From positions 9,490,879 through 9,554,878 of the forward strand of contig NC_079913.1 of the NCBI RefSeq assembly GCF_024868665.1: a DNA stretch of 64,000 bases, given 5' to 3'. The notes under the pieces were generated by a model. The model made no database searches, was not told the origin of the DNA, and worked only from the letters and a program-made list of their open reading frames with translations. Below are positions 23,712 to 37,926 of this stretch, in pieces. This DNA is from Triplophysa rosa. Its lineage: Eukaryota; Chordata; Actinopteri; Cypriniformes; Nemacheilidae. Every line of letters starts with the position of its first letter. The stretch's first letter is position 1. The position numbers and the translations under genes were made by a program.

Positions 23712-26700
23712 TATGGAAAACAGAAATAAACTCCACAGAAATAGACCCTATCGCCAATCTGAGCTCCACCAAGTGTTGAAGCAAGTGACTGAACCCCCAG
23801 GTCCCATTTGTCTTAGATTTGATTTCTCTTGATATCAGTTGATGTTCTCAACTGTATGTGATGCTGTAGCAAGTCACGCTCACGCCTTTAACAAGATGAG
23901 CGTCATTGAATCGCAGCAATGTGTCTCCAACAGCTGCTCTCTCTCTTTCACGTAAGTCTTTGTTTCTGACAAACTTCGGATGTGAGAGTCTAAACTTTAG
24001 ATGAGAGAGTTAAAAATAGGCCTGCTAATGAAGTCATCTATGCATAGCTTGAATGAAATCACGCAGTGTAATTCAGTGGTGGCGGGGCCCGCGTGCTTTA
24101 GTAAGTAGTTACGAACTTTCCTCATTTTCATTTAACACTGTGAACAATTAAATATATACTTTTTGACAAGCACAATTTCTGTTGGTTCAAATGAATTCAG
24201 AAGATTACAGTGTCTCTATTTAAGAAACTTATTGTCAGTATCGGTAATACAGTTATTTTGGGGGGAAATGTGAATTATTGCATTACAGGCTGATTTAAGG
24301 AGTGCCTAAATGTTTTGCTTGCGCTCCTAACATTTTCAGTCGGGGGCTACAGTACTCCTAGTAAAAAAAGTTAGTCTGGAGCCCTGACTTTCAATTTTAA
24401 TATCCCTGTTGTAAATCCTATATTGTAAAACAACACAGACTGTGAAGAGGTTGTGAATACAGACAAACATACGAATGAGCCCTTTCAGTAAAATTAGCCT
24501 TTAGCCTCAGACAAAGTAAAGAACAGAAAGATGAAGGCTATAGCTGTGATTTAGTCCAAAAGCTTTTTGATGCATTTAAGTTTCCACTAGCATTTGGTTC
24601 CTTTGTCAGTTTAGACTCTTTCCATTATCTCCTCAAAACATACATTTTGGAGGACTGTTTTTTACTGAATATATATATTGTTCTACTGTATGATGTTTTC
24701 TGAATAAGTCTTGAGTGTGTGAAAGCAGCAATAAAACAAAGAGACACAACCATCCACAACACTGAAAAACATTTCCCAGAATGCTAAGCGCCGGTGATTC
24801 ACACCAAACTGAGAATAGAAGCATACCCAAAGGAAGCCACTGAAACACACCCTCTCCAAACACCAGTAAATGATGTTGGCTTCCAGCACAAAAAGGATTC
24901 AGAATTCATATCTATACTTCCACGGAACACATGGCAGAAGAAAATGAAGAGGTGAGTGAAGGTGAGTGGAGGATCCGCCCTCGTATTCCATGTTGAATTC
25001 TGACATGACACCTGTCTCCGACATTTTTACTGCAAGCTAGAAGATAATATGGGGGTTTCAGATGTAATTAGGACCTTTCCCAATGGCTCTGTCTGCTTTT
25101 ACGAGCGGCTGTATAACAACATCGGTAAACAACTATAAAACCGCCTTCAATTTTATTGGCCAGCAAATTAAATATATTGACAGTATTGATGGATTAATTA
25201 AATCGTCGTTCAGGGTGCATGAGCTTTCAAAACACGTATGCTCTTTAAATGAGAAAAGATCCCTTGACAATAACACATCTGCTCTTTAAAATAGCGAGAA
25301 GTCCCTTGACAAGGGTAATTGCTTAATAAGGTTTATCAGGCTTACATACAGCACATGACATTCACATAACATGACGGTATTCAGATAAACTTAACAATGA
25401 TAATAATAAGTGATATAATGAATCTTCATCTATAATAAGTGTTAAGACATAATAAGTCTTGTTTGCTTGGTGTGCATATGTTTGCAGAAGGTGTCTGCAC
25501 TTGGTTCTATATAAGTACTACATTTTCAATTTAGAATTAACATTTCGATGAAAGAAAAAGAAATGCTGTATATTAATGAACAAGGAATAATCGTTTTGCA
25601 ACTACTTCAGGCAAATTTTGAAATAAATTCATTTCTGATGTGATTGTGGTCTTAAATTGCACATGGTTCACAACAAAACTGACCTAATCCAATTTCACAT
25701 TCCTAATCCAAGAACCCTTACCCAGGACTCTATGTTTTCAATTTGTTATCTATGTTATATGCAAGTACTTGAGATCTACACAACAACCAAATCATCTGAA
25801 CAAGAGTGTAAATCCAGGTGGAAAAGCATGAAAAAAAAACTACAAAGCCTTTAAATACCTTGGCTACCAAAGTTCAGACAGTAAATTTGTGAAGTAGTTT
25901 TGTGATCCACAGAGGGGTTGTGACATTTTTCCATTAACCTCCCTCTTGCTCCTTTTCACCTACACCCGAGAAGTTTTTAATGTCACACCTATTTTGGATG
26001 ATGGCATTTTGCATTCCTCTTACATCTCACGCACTGCGCTCGAAAGCGTGCTAATTATTTCTGTAGCGAAGCTCTTCATTTCTTGAAGAATCAAATAAAC
26101 GCGTTTTACAGCTTCCCATCTGTGTGGATTAACACAGTAGGATGGCAGCCCAGTTTTTGTATTAAAGCTGAAGAATCATAAGTATCTTTTTTTGTATACA
26201 CGAATTTGACAAATTCACAGCTGAATGCTCTCATTCCCAAATTATGCAGTGATTGCCTAATTGCATGAATAAAAAAACAAAACAAACCCGCTGCGTTTTG
26301 CCAAAGATCATTTAAAGTAAAACATCTGCAGTTGTGGAGAGTCACATATGCTCACAAACACGTTTCAAAATAGCAACTCACTTAGCCTTAAATAAAACAC
26401 CCAAAGAAGTCATTTCAAAGGGCAGCTACTAAAATCTTTACCATGTCCATGTACACTCAAAAAAATTATTTGTAAAGGTTGTTTAAGTATTATATTGTTT
26501 GCTTAAGTATTATAGTTTGATCTAACATATTTGTATAGGTTTCTTGTTCAAACACAATTGCAATGTGTAATACTGACATAAATGTGTGACTCTTTGACAT
26601 AACTTAATCCATTTGTGTTGGGACAACATAATTCATTTTCATTGACTAACTGAAACTACACAGATTGAGTTCCCAGTACTTTGCTCTCATAACAGCATTT

Positions 26701-27395
26701 AGACAGTAAATGTTAAAATTACAGTTTTACATTAAGTATGTTGTTAAGCAGGATGAGAGATAATGAAACTTTTAAGTGTTTATTGTTCTGTAATGTTAAA
26801 ATTTACAAGATTTTCTGTTATGTGCAAATTTTTGGAGATTACCAGTGGTGAAGAGTGGTGGTTTCATTTAGTTTGAGGACAAATACATCATCCCTTTTCT
26901 TGCATGTACTGTGTGCAGCTTTACTCAGTCAATAAATATGTGCAAATGCTCATGCAGTAAACTCTCGGACTTCCTACTAGTGCACCATACATTACACATG
27001 GTAAAAATAAAGATGTTTATTTTTGAAAAAGTGACACTTTGAAGCATTTAAAGTTAGTTGACTTAACACAAATGAATTACATTCAGCTAAAATGAAACAA
27101 AATGAGTTAAATTAATTACATTTTTACTTTCCGTATAATACACTCAGTTTAAGTTCAGATAAATTAACTCAATTGTGTGGAAATGGGTGTCATAATTAAA
27201 TTAATCCAACAAGTTATTTTTTGACTATAAATTAAAAAAAATTATCAATACCAAATATTACTAAAACTGAGATGTCAACTGAATGGCAGATACATGTAGG
27301 TGTTTATAGCGATTTAATACTAAAGACTAGTAATTAACAGTAAGCCTCAACTAATTTCTTTATTTTGTTCCTTTTTTATTTACAGTGATATAAGA
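23712..27395. other. Intergenic, nothing firmly recognised
   Basis: No gene or complete mobile element was recognised. Positions 26,450-27,250 carry repeated aactaa/ttaatt motifs suggestive of an old AT-rich MITE, but I found no reliable ends. Confidence 0.45.
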
Positions 27396-27399
27396 TCAA

Positions 27400-28070
27400 G
27401 CATTTAGTTTCCTAGTCCAAGCAAGTCCTAGTCCAGGCTCTTGTCCTGTTCAGACTGGACTATTGCAATGCGCTACTGGCTGGACTTCCAGCTTGCACAA
27501 CCAAACCTCTACAGATGATACAGAAAGCAGCGGCAAGAGTGGTCTTCAATGACTCGAAGAGAGCACACGTCACTCCTCTCTTCATCAAGTTACATTGGCT
27601 CCCTATAGTAGCTCGCATTAAAATTCAAAGCTCTGCTCTTGGCCTACAATACCACCACTGGTTCGGCACCACCATATCTTCAATCGCTAATACAGACTGT
27701 ACGCGCCAGATCCTTACACTCTGCAAACGAACGACGTCTTGTGCCATCCCAAAAAGGGAAAAATCACTCTCACGTATACCTTCTCTGAATCTGTTCCACA
27801 TTTGTGGAATGATCTACAAGATCAGCAGATTCAGCCATCTTTGAAAATCGTCTGAAAACACATCTCTTCCGTCAGCACCTGACCGATTAGTTCTGACTTT
27901 ATATTTCTTTTCTACTCTTTCTATCCTTTAAAAAAAACATAGCTTTGTAGGCTATGAGACCAGTTTTACTACGTTTAAGCTTTTTGTTGTCCTTATGTTG
28001 TTCCAATTGCAACCATTGTTTACCTCATTTGTAAGTGGCTCTGGATAAAAGCGTCTGCTAAATGACTAAA
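27400..28070 (+). mobile_element. L2-like LINE 3' fragment
   Basis: Plus-strand translation across frames gives SRLDYCN-like sequence (gactggactattgcaatgc), then LQMIQKAAARVVFNDSK and HVTPLFIKLHWLPIVARIK. These are C-terminal ORF2 signatures of L2-type LINEs. It ends with ggataaaagcgtctgctaaa, the LINE/SINE tail. Stops and frame changes show it is dead, and the element is 5'-truncated. Confidence 0.8.
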
Positions 28071-28075
28071 TGGAG

Positions 28076-29777
28076 TTTCAAAGTTCTTTCTTCTTATTTA
28101 TAAAAACACATAATTTCACAGTAGTTCTAAACTTGATTTATATCAATTATACATGACCCCTTGTTATTACTGTTCTGAAAATGAAGAAAAAAGATTTGGA
28201 ACAACATAAGGGTGAGTAAATAAAAGGGATTATTATTCAGGGTTTTTATTTTGGGGTTAATTATCTTGTTAAATGAAATATCATGACTATAAACATCAAA
28301 CCATAACCAAATGTGAATATCAAATATTTTAGTAAAATTGAAAGTATGTAATCATGTTTTGTGGAATAGTATACTGAATTGTGGGTCCTGGGCAATATGA
28401 CAGTGTTTCAGTTGTGAGAACACTTGAAAATGTACTTTATTTTCATTATCTCTTACCTGCCTCTCACTCTGTCACCTGTGACCCTTAAGTGTCTTTCTCC
28501 TTGTTTGCCCTTCATCATTTAAAAAACGTTGTATATCCATCTATAAAAAAGCAAGCATGTCTTTGAATGTCAATTGGGGTCTACCTGTTTTGTATTAAAT
28601 ATAATATTTGTAAACTACAAGCATTTTATGAATGTAACAGCCAAATCTCACAATGGTATAATGAGGTATTTTATAACGGCTTAGAACTCCGCTCAGCCAA
28701 TCAGAATCAAGGACCAGAAGTGACCGTTTTATAAATGTAAACATGTTAGCCATTATATTAGCCAATACTATTGTTTGATAACTTAAGACATAAACATAGA
28801 CTTCGTATTCAAGAAACGTGTCATTTATGGCTGTAAATTAAAACGCAATTACTTCAGTTAGCAAGCACGAGCAAACAATCTTGAATTATAAACGGACACC
28901 GTAACGTTATGTTAACCGCTAGCTAATTCGAGATGGTAGATTTTATCAAATATAGTGTGGCCATTAAATGCATTTACGCAAGCTTGCAAAGAATGATAAG
29001 AAACATAAGAAAATACCTTATACAATATGTGCGTATTCGCTAGATATTTATAAAACAGTGCTTTGAGTTTACCGCCTCTGTCTGACGTGCACAGCAGCAG
29101 CACTGCGTGCGTGATTGACAGGCACCAGGCAGCGGTTACGAAGGGTACCACGCATGCGCGAAATAGTGCAAATATAAAATAAATAAAACACTACAAAAAC
29201 ACTTTATTGCGGTTGTTGGAATTTATTTTCAAATATATAAATTATCCTTTTTATACATGTTCTGATAGTTCGAGAGTTGGTGGTTTGTTTGTTATTTTGG
29301 AGTAAAATGTTTTAGCACAATAGGCAAACATTGCTTTCTCATGTCTTTGTATGAGGATACAAAAGGAATTTATTTGAATGCCAAATAGATAATAAAACCA
29401 CGATCAATCATGGGTGTTTGTTTGGAAAGAAGTAAATTGCACCCCATCAACACATCCTCCAAATCATGCACCTTTATAATTTATTAATGTAGAAAAGACA
29501 TTAGAATCAATTAATTATAAGAAATATATGAAGCACTGACCATTACAGAGACCTCACTGAATTATTAATGCTTGCTCTACACCACTGTTCTCTATATAAA
29601 ATCATCATCAAGGATTGAAATTTCAGGATCAATCCACATCCACTCAGAAAATATACAGTCCCAGTGGAATTGTGTGACATCGCCGCTCAATTTAAGAGGT
29701 CACAGTGCACATGTAATCATGTTAATGCACTGAAAAAAGGGATTTTTGCTGCTTGTCCAATTTGATTAATTTAAATA
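28076..29777. other. Intergenic, nothing firmly recognised
   Basis: No gene recognised. The block gctcagccaatcagaatcaa near 28,690 is typical of fish interspersed DNA repeats, but its borders are not visible. Confidence 0.45.
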
Positions 29778-29785
29778 AGTTGAAT

Positions 29786-30354
29786 CAGTGGTTGGGAACC
29801 TGTGCCACATGTGGCTCTTTTAAAAAATCATGTGGCTCGCCGTATGACATCAAAGTGCCGCAAGAGCAGAGCTCCGTGTGCTTTCGAAACGTGGTTCACT
29901 GATGTCAAACATTCGCCGATCATGCAACATTTCAAGAAGTCGAACATTGCAATGCAAAGTCAGAAGACACATGCAGTATTTTGTATCAGTACTATGAACG
30001 TGCACTTTTTAAAATCGTTATATGTTAGATATAATGAAGTTTAATTGAATTGAGGCCTAATGTAAACCTGTAAGTTGTTTTTTAATAATAATTTAATTAA
30101 TAAAATTAATTTAATAATTTTTTAGAGGCCCAGATGTATGCACTGTTTTGTTTGTTTCACTGTTTTTGCCTGTGGACATCGAAGGCAAAGAACAATTGAT
30201 CCCCACAGGGACCATAAGTGAGACTGTGGACATAAATCAAGTTATTAGTATTGAAGACTAAGATGTTATAGTTTTTTCAATGGCTCTTTTGCAAAAATAA
30301 ATTAACCAAAATTGGAAAAATGGCTCTTTGGTTAAAAAAGGTTCCTGACCCCTG
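29786..30354. mobile_element. hAT-type element (CAGTGGTT ends)
   Basis: The left end is CAGTGGTTGGGAACC. The right end is GGTTCCTGACCCCTG. Flanks are agttgaat (29778-29785) and agttaaat (30355-30362), an 8-bp duplication with one mismatch. CAGTGGTT tips are common in hAT elements. Tandem copies of tggctctt occur near both ends. An internal open stretch (MTSKCRKSRAPCAFETWF) may be a transposase or captured relic but is too short to assign. Confidence 0.65.
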
Positions 30355-30424
30355 AGTTAAATCAACACAAATTTTTGTAAAAATTTAGTGGCGAAATGAT
30401 TTTATCGTGTTCAGTTATGTAACT

Positions 30425-30740
30425 TAATCCCTTCTCTGGATCGTTTCCACTTTTGTGGAATGATCTGCCCGTTGCTACAAGATCAGCAGATTCTGTAGCC
30501 ATCTTTAAGAATCGGCTGAAAACACATCTCTTCTGTCAGCATGACCGATAAGTTCAGACTTCTATTTCTTTTCTACTCTCTCTATCCTTAAAAAAAACTT
30601 AGCTTTGTATAATGTGGTAGGCTATATGAGACCAGTTTTGCTACGTTTATGCTTTTTGTTGTCCTTATGTTGTTCCAATCCATTGTTTACCTTATGCTTA
30701 AGTCGCTTTGGATAAAAGCGTCTGCTAAATGACTAAATGT
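30425..30740 (+). mobile_element. L2-like LINE 3' fragment
   Basis: This repeats the last part of the fragment at 27,760-28,070 (gtggaatgatct, aagatcagcagattc, gaaaacacatctcttc) and ends with ggataaaagcgtctgctaaa. It is a 5'-truncated insertion of the same LINE family. Confidence 0.8.
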
Positions 30741-31260
30741 CATGTTGGCACTACATAAATGATTTGTGTTGTGTTAGCATATAATTGTTACAACTAGGCA
30801 GAGGATTTATATTTCCCAGCATGCTTTGCGTAAGACTGAAAGAGAAACACTTGTTAGTGTTTAATATTCATCTATCTTTGAGATTTAGAGGAGTTTACTA
30901 TATTTTTCACATTACCGAAAATGTTTATTTTGAGAATATTAAATGAAATGATAAAATATTAACATGTAAAAATCATGTTTGTTTAACAAAAATAAATTTG
31001 TCAACTTGAGCATAATGAAATTATGATGAGTAAACTTAACTTTAATAGGTGGAACCGATATATATAATTTTTTCATGTTAATCCTACAGATTGTTTTTTT
31101 CAGTGTGGGATGAGATGGGACGATTTCTTGACGTCAGTTAAAGCCATTGGTTTCGTGTCGCTGGAGTTCAATGCCAGGTGTTCCTACGAAATGATGAGCA
31201 GAGTGGCAACCTGTTTTGGTCTGAATGCACATCTTGCCTGTGTACGTTTATGGCTTTTGT

Positions 31261-31274
31261 GTGCGTGTGTGTGC

Positions 31275-31361
<87 letters not shown>

Positions 31362-31395
31362 GTGTGTGTGTGTGTGTGTGTGTGTTTGTGTGTGT
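31261..31395. repeat. (GT)n microsatellite
   Basis: About 65 GT units with single interruptions (gtgcgtgtgtgtgcgtgcgt at the left, a c at 31,361, a t near 31,386). It generates Cys-Val and Thr-His repeat frames that are not genes. Confidence 0.97.
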
Positions 31396-31954
31396 TTCTC
31401 AAACTTGGCAATAGCCGTTTTTTGCGAAGCCAGAACCACCTGCTTCTCCGCTTACCCCTATCTGTGCTGATAGTCTTGGCTGAATGTCCTGAAGGGATAA
31501 GTACATCTCTCGTCCCCCAGCCGTTTTAATCTCTCCATTTACTCTCTCAATTTCACACCATCACAGGTGCTGCATGCGTCCAAAATGTGCCGTTTGGATG
31601 GCGAGCAGCGGGTGGTCAGTGCCACAGGATGCTTTATTTCATCTAGCATCTTATTGTTTTGAAGATATCAGACAAAGTTTGTGTCAGGAGTTTATCGATC
31701 AGTGTCGGTCAGTCAGTGTCCTGAGAGGTACCAATTCGTAAGTGAGACCACTTTATTATTTTATTTTGTTTATTTTATCTGTGCCGCAATGAGATTAAGA
31801 GCAAATGGAGAATTAAGTGTTCTCCTTGTCTTTAGAACTTACTTTAGTAATCTAATATGCATCGCATCAGGTTTTTAGAAGATACGCTTCGATGTAACTG
31901 GATTTGGTCTGGATTTACAATTTTTAGATTTTTGGCCTGATTTGTATAGGTGAA

Positions 31955-32085
31955 CTGAGAGCATAGCGATAGCAATGCCAATGCTGTGGGTTCAATTCTC
32001 AAGGAACGCAAGTATTGAAAAAAAATGTATAGCTTTATTCCGTTCAGCATTGCTTTGGATAAAAGCATCTGCCAAATGTGAATGC
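31955..32085 (+). mobile_element. Degraded tRNA-derived SINE
   Basis: Sequence gagcatagcgatagcaatgc followed by gtgggttcaattctca and later gctttggataaaagcatctg matches the SINE at 20,142-20,297 in order and spacing, with many substitutions. Confidence 0.6.
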
Positions 32086-35000
32086 CATTATTCTTTAGAA
32101 GAAACAAGTTTAAAACCTGATGGTCAGATCATAATTGTCTACTCTATTTAGTCTCCTGTGAAAGAATTTGCTCTCTGGTGGTATTTAAGAGGTTTCGAAT
32201 GAAGAAATTACACCATATGATGTTTTCAGACAAACTGTAAAGTCCAGAAGAATAAACCCCATTTGTTCCCAAGAACACTTTGAAATCCACAACAAATCAA
32301 TTATCGATTTCCTTTTATTCTGGAATCAACATATCCGACCTTCACATATGAGCCACTCCATGCAGCAGATATCAAAGAAATCAATTTGCTTGCTTTGCAG
32401 TCTTTGCAGGTGAGCATTAGTTTTAGTGGTGTTTTTAAGATCAAAGCATAAGAAACAGTTATTTTGCAGAGTGCTTCATGACTGTGATGTTCTGGAGGGC
32501 TTTTAGTTTCGGATCACGCAGGGAGACAAATCATCTTCTCAAATCATCTTCATTTTGGGGAATCGTGAAGAGCTCTCAGGCTCCGAGCCTGAAGTGGAGA
32601 CGCCTATTGGAGCAGATGTGAAGGAAAGTAACGTAATTACGATTGAATGTTTTCAGAAAAGACACACGCTTTCTTATTAATGTTTGTGTGCGAGTTGTTG
32701 TGTAACCTTTTGTCTTTCATGGTTGCAGTAAATCTTTGAAATACCCATTGACTTTGTGTCAAGTGACCCTATAGTTTGGTAAACGGGTTTAGTGTTTCTC
32801 TTATGTTTCTCAGGAAGAAAGACACAGATCATTGAAGACACTATGAATTTTGTGCAGGACATAGAGTTGTCTAGATCAAGGATAGATAGATATATTTATA
32901 GATGATTTATAGATTATTTTATTCATAAGAGCAGAAGTGAAAATGATTTTTATTCCATTTCCGTTTTTTTTTTTTCTCAAAATATAAAGCCCTTTTGATG
33001 ATGTATTTTGTTGTTTAATCAAAAGTTGTTCTTATCATCAGATTAGATTGCTTCAGGTAATCCTATCAGACTGTACAGGTCAGTTCTGATGTTAGCTCAT
33101 GACTCATAATAAATACCTGTGCAGTGATCAGTTATGGAGTGTGTAGGCCTATGTATTAGAAACAATACATTTCTGCCACGGGTTACAGAACTATAAACCC
33201 GTCCTGGCATTCTCCTCTGAAACTGAATTGTTTTTCAACAAAAGGACTTTGAGTAGTTGTTTAGAAACAAATAAGCAAAAATATTGAGGCATGGTTGCAT
33301 TTATTTGAAAACATTTTCTTTCCGTATAGTGTAAATATTTATTGAGCATTTTTCATCAGTGTTTTTCCCCTTTAATTCTATCCTGCTTCTGCTTTTATAT
33401 GAAATCTGTTTTCTGGATAAAATTATGTTCCGCCCTCCATCCTTTTTATTAAATTTCCAATTTCACTCAGCAATAGTATGTCAGAATATGCTTTGCGAAC
33501 ATTTAATGCTGAATTTACAAGGAAGCAAAAGTTAATTGGACACGTAGCGCCAGTGTAGCGTCCAATGATGTCCGTGATGCGAGAAACATGGACAGAATAT
33601 GCAAACAATTGCATAAAAATTAAATGTTTGTATAACGCAGAATGAGATGGAATCTGGTCAATTTAGAATTTATTTATCAGAAAGTGGATAGAAAGCTAAT
33701 AAAATTCAAGTCCGAAAGTCGAGTTAACATAAACAAATTATGACACACCCACATTACAAAACTGTAGTATACTATATTATTTACTAAATTAAATTAAATG
33801 TGTAAAATTATCAAAAATACTCAAGTTTAGTAGACTTATCAATAACATAGGTTTATAGTATGTTCTATTTTTTTCTGTAAGGTTAAAAAATGGAAAACAC
33901 ATAATCTAGAAAAAATGGAATTGGGGAAAATAAAATGGATTTTAGGGCCCTACCAATAGTCTGTCTCATTGAGTTGTGCTGGTCATACAAGCAATGTGAG
34001 TTTGAGTGTGGCTCAAAATATTTCCCAACTGTTTCCTTCCCTCCCTCCTCATCATTAACAATGAATAAAAAATGTTGAAAAAGGAGTCAATAAGCACAAA
34101 CACAGAGAAAGAGCTGGTGAACAGATGCCAGTGTGGCTCTGGCTAGAATGGAAACTTAATCCTGGAGCAGATTGGATCATAGAGCCATTGGCTGTCATGG
34201 TGTCCAAATCTGAGCAAATTAAAAAGCCAGCAGGAGGAGCTATGATAAGCTTGACTGACTGAATCACATCTGGACGATTTAGCAATCATCATAACATAAA
34301 CATAACATGTATGCTCAACTAATGACTGCACATTGCATGACTCCCTGTATTTGCACACAAATGCAGGCATTTGCACGTTTTCTGCTCACATTGTCAGTCG
34401 AATCATTAGACCTTTGTCCTGTAAATATTGTGAAAAACCTAATTCACATTTTAAGTTACAGTATGTGCAAATAATAAAAAGTTTTGTGGCCATGGAGTCT
34501 GTCTAGAAAGTTGTAGTTAGTTCCACGGCGATCTTTACAAACTGTACAATTGTAATGTAATCTACTCTTTCTCTATTGCTATTCCACTATGTTTCTAATA
34601 AGGGTTTGATGACCCTTGATGCCTCGTAGGGTTTAGCAGTTAGTCTATTCATTACTAGCACAAAACTTGCCATCAATCACAGCAGTTTTGTCATTATGTG
34701 CATGGATGTCCTTTTTCTTTTGCCAATCATTTTCTGCCAGAGTTTCTTTCACGAGCTTCCAAATTCTGGCCGCGCCGCAGCACATCCATTATTCGTCCTC
34801 CTGTGGTGGCGATATTGACAGCCATTTAAAAATCCCCTGGTGTCAGTCAATGGCTTCCCCAGCAAATCCATTTAGCAGTGATTGATGGGCACACCATTTT
34901 CCTTTCATTTATTAGCAGTGAGACAGACAGCTAATTGGTCTCTATGTAATGTTGGAGAAGTTGCTTTGAAACTGCAGTTTCTAGGCTATTACCTATAAAG

Positions 35001-36700
35001 TCAATAAAAAAATTAAGCTACATTTTTGGGGAAGTATATGCTACAAGCACTTTTTGTTGTTGTTGTTGTTGTTACAATACCCCTGTGCACAAAGCATGAT
35101 TTTTATCCTTCCTTTTTATTGATACATAAAATATGCAGATTGAAGTCCACCAATGGTGAAATGAACATCTGTGATCACAAACTTTTCCTGTCTATCCAAA
35201 ACCACCTAATAATAAGAAAATACATTTTTGTGGATGTCTAAACTTCTAAAAATAAAAGTTAAAATCACTTGTCACTTGCTACCTATTTTCAAAATAACTA
35301 ATAAAACTATTATTATTTAGCACCATCTCAGTACTGACTTTTTTCGTCCAGTGCTGCCATACAGTATATCTGTAAAAAAAATTAAACACTCTTTACTTTT
35401 TTTTCACATTTAAGAATAATAGTAAACGCATCAAAAATATGGAATAACTGTTTATGGAATAACTTCTGTTTGCATTTAAAGTTGTGTTGTTTTGTTTGTA
35501 TTTGATGTCTACAGTAGATGTGTGTTCAAATCACACTTTCCCACTTGTTTGCCTTCCATTTGTGTCCTAATCCAACAACTCTCTGCATCACTCTGCCAGT
35601 TGGACGTAGTTCCCTGTGCAGTGATGTGGCGAATGTTCAGTAGTCCAGGCCATGTTCACAACTCCCCATGGAAGTGGCTTCCTCACACCTGCTGCCGTCT
35701 CCCCCTCAGGCATGGCTGATTGCTCCTGGAGCTTCCAGCTCCTGCAGATAATCATCTAATCACCCAGCTACAGTGGGCTGTGATTGCTTTTCCAATCAGT
35801 TAACCCTGTTTCACCCTGGTTCACTCTCGGTTCTCCTGGTACCCAGAGCAGCTGCCATCGGCACCACTAATTAAAGCAAGAACACCGTGACTGAGCACGA
35901 GAAAAGATTAGATGCCTGGCGAGTGCTATCATATTGGAAAATTAGTCAAATTGCTAATTAAAAGATTGTATTGTTTGTGTATGTTTGCGTTTCATTGACG
36001 TGCAGGTACGACCCATGGTACTTTCCACAAACACTGTGCTATTTTGGATAGTTTTTTTGGATAGTTTTTTTTTAAAGCATTAGAGCTACAAATCCCATGT
36101 TTTGTTATATCTGCATGTTTTGGATACACTGTTATCTAGCAAAACAAATGAAAACAATCCTACAGTATATCAGTTTGAAACTTTTTTACAAGGTGGCTAA
36201 TTCGTACACAGCAAAATCGCAAGTGTGGATTATATATACTTGTACACTGTGCGTGTTAATTTGACCTTTTTTTTAACACTGGCGATTTTACTGTGTATGA
36301 TCTCATTGGTGCGCTTTAGTATAAGGTGTAGGGGCGGGGCTTTATTATACTTTTTTTATAATTGTACATTATTGTAAAATTGTACAAAATTTGTCTGATC
36401 CACTGTAAAAAAGGGTTTCGCTGTTTAGTTTCAATGTAATTTTGACACATGATGAATGAACAAATTCAGAAACTGCAAGCTGGGTCAACTACGAAACTAT
36501 TTTTTTAAGTGCAAAAGACAATTTTTTATTAATTAGCCACATAAAAAAACATTATTTCATATTTTTTCAATTTAACTTGTCATCATTTTTAGATATGTTA
36601 CATTAATGTACAATTTGTAAAAAGGACTTGCATACATTGCATACATAATGTTTATTTGAATTACATAATGACCAAATATGTCATTTATCCATCTTCAAAT

Positions 36701-37926
36701 TACAGTTTTTTACGATCGCTATGACAATTTTTTCAATACTTTTAACAATTTTGCTAAACTCTTAACACAGTTAGCACAACATCTGTCTGTGTAGACTATA
36801 CAATTAACACATTTATTGTTGCTTTGACACAAAATGCATACAGTTAACACAAATTTAAAATGCTTGAACTTCTTTTACACACAAGCTCAACCAAGACCAA
36901 AACAATGTAATTTTACTGCCAAATTTTCATATGCTTTCACACTGTATATATGTCAGAACAGATAATATCATGTTCTAAACCTAACTTGTAGGCTACAGCC
37001 AAAGTGAACAGCTGTATATGTGAACTGAAACACAAATATGCCCCCTGTGTTTTATTCCATTGCTAATGAGAAACAGCTGATCAAAGTTATGCAAATATAT
37101 ACATCACAGCTGAACACTGCCAGGGGTGGATAAGGCATACCAAAAGATTCTTCCCAAGGTGCCTTGCCAGAGAAGATATCAGATGTGATGTGGATGAGAA
37201 CATGTGGCCAAACGCAGAAGACCGGGCCGATTAGATTACAGTTTTTTTTTTTTTATTCTTCAGTGGGTTTTTTTGTTTTTATATTCACATAATACAGTAA
37301 ATGACAGCTATCTTGCATATTTTGTTTTCTTGAATTCTTGTTTTCTTTCTTGTTTTTCTAATGCAAATAAAGCCTTTACTGCAGCAATTCTGTCTCTGTC
37401 TCTTTTTTTCCCACATAAACCGCTCATTCTATAAAGCTACTCTGAGATTGGTCATTCAATTTTTGTATTTAATTTCTGCAGCAAAATAAACAAAATAAAC
37501 CCAAATAGAAAAATAAACTGTACTGTAAAACACAATCTATGATCAATGCAATATACTCTCTATTTTATAAGGTCAGACCTGACACCTAAAACAATGCAGA
37601 TTCTGTAATTCCATTTGATGTTAGTGTTTTTATGATATTGTGCTATGATTGATTAAATGTTCCTGTTGGAAGATAACATGTATTAGTGTTTTGAACTAAT
37701 AATTTGATTTTGAGACATGTTTGCTGTGTTTTTGTAGATGTAGTGTATTGTGTTATATTATTGTAATTTGAAAATTAGTGTTGGAGTTTAGTTTGCAATG
37801 TGTGATTTTGAGCATGAAATTAACTGTTTTGTCAATTGTGTGTTGTAGGTGTGTTGGTGCGTTAAGAGTTTAGGAAAATTGTTAGAAGTATTGGAAAATA
37901 TGTCATAGCGATCGTAAAAAACTGTA
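36701..37926. mobile_element. DDE-type DNA transposon, internally deleted
   Basis: The terminal inverted repeats are about 68 bp and highly similar. Both begin TACAGTTTTTTACGATCGCT (left at 36,701; right read on the minus strand from 37,926), and both continue with atgaca, tcaatact/ccaatact and ctaaactcttaac. The internal 1.1 kb keeps only the C-terminal end of a transposase (37,118-37,234). The copy is therefore non-autonomous. Flanks share aaat, but I cannot settle the duplication length. Confidence 0.7.
37118..37234 (+). pseudogene. C-terminal remnant of a DDE transposase
   Basis: The frame reads CQGWIRHTKRFFPRCLARED, then IRCDVDENMWPNAEDRAD and a stop. I recognise the FFPRCLARE-type ending, followed by CDVDE-x-x-WP, from transposase ORFs repeated in many fish genomes. 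The DDE core is missing. It lies inside the inverted-repeat element described separately, which is consistent with its origin. Confidence 0.65.

Larger units (their letters stand above)
30741..36700. other. Intergenic, simple repeats and SINE relics
   Basis: No gene recognised. It includes the GT microsatellite (31,261-31,395) and a degraded SINE (31,955-32,085). A small palindromic block at about 36,203-36,297 has arms acagcaaaatcgcaagtg and aacactggcgattttactgt. Several ~70-80 codon frames show no domain or splice context. Confidence 0.5.

Noticed and set aside
31110..31529. 139-codon plus-strand frame across the GT repeat
   Set aside because: Most of it is Cys-Val from the microsatellite. 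The first 45 codons look mildly coding but have no homologue I know and no supported splice partner.
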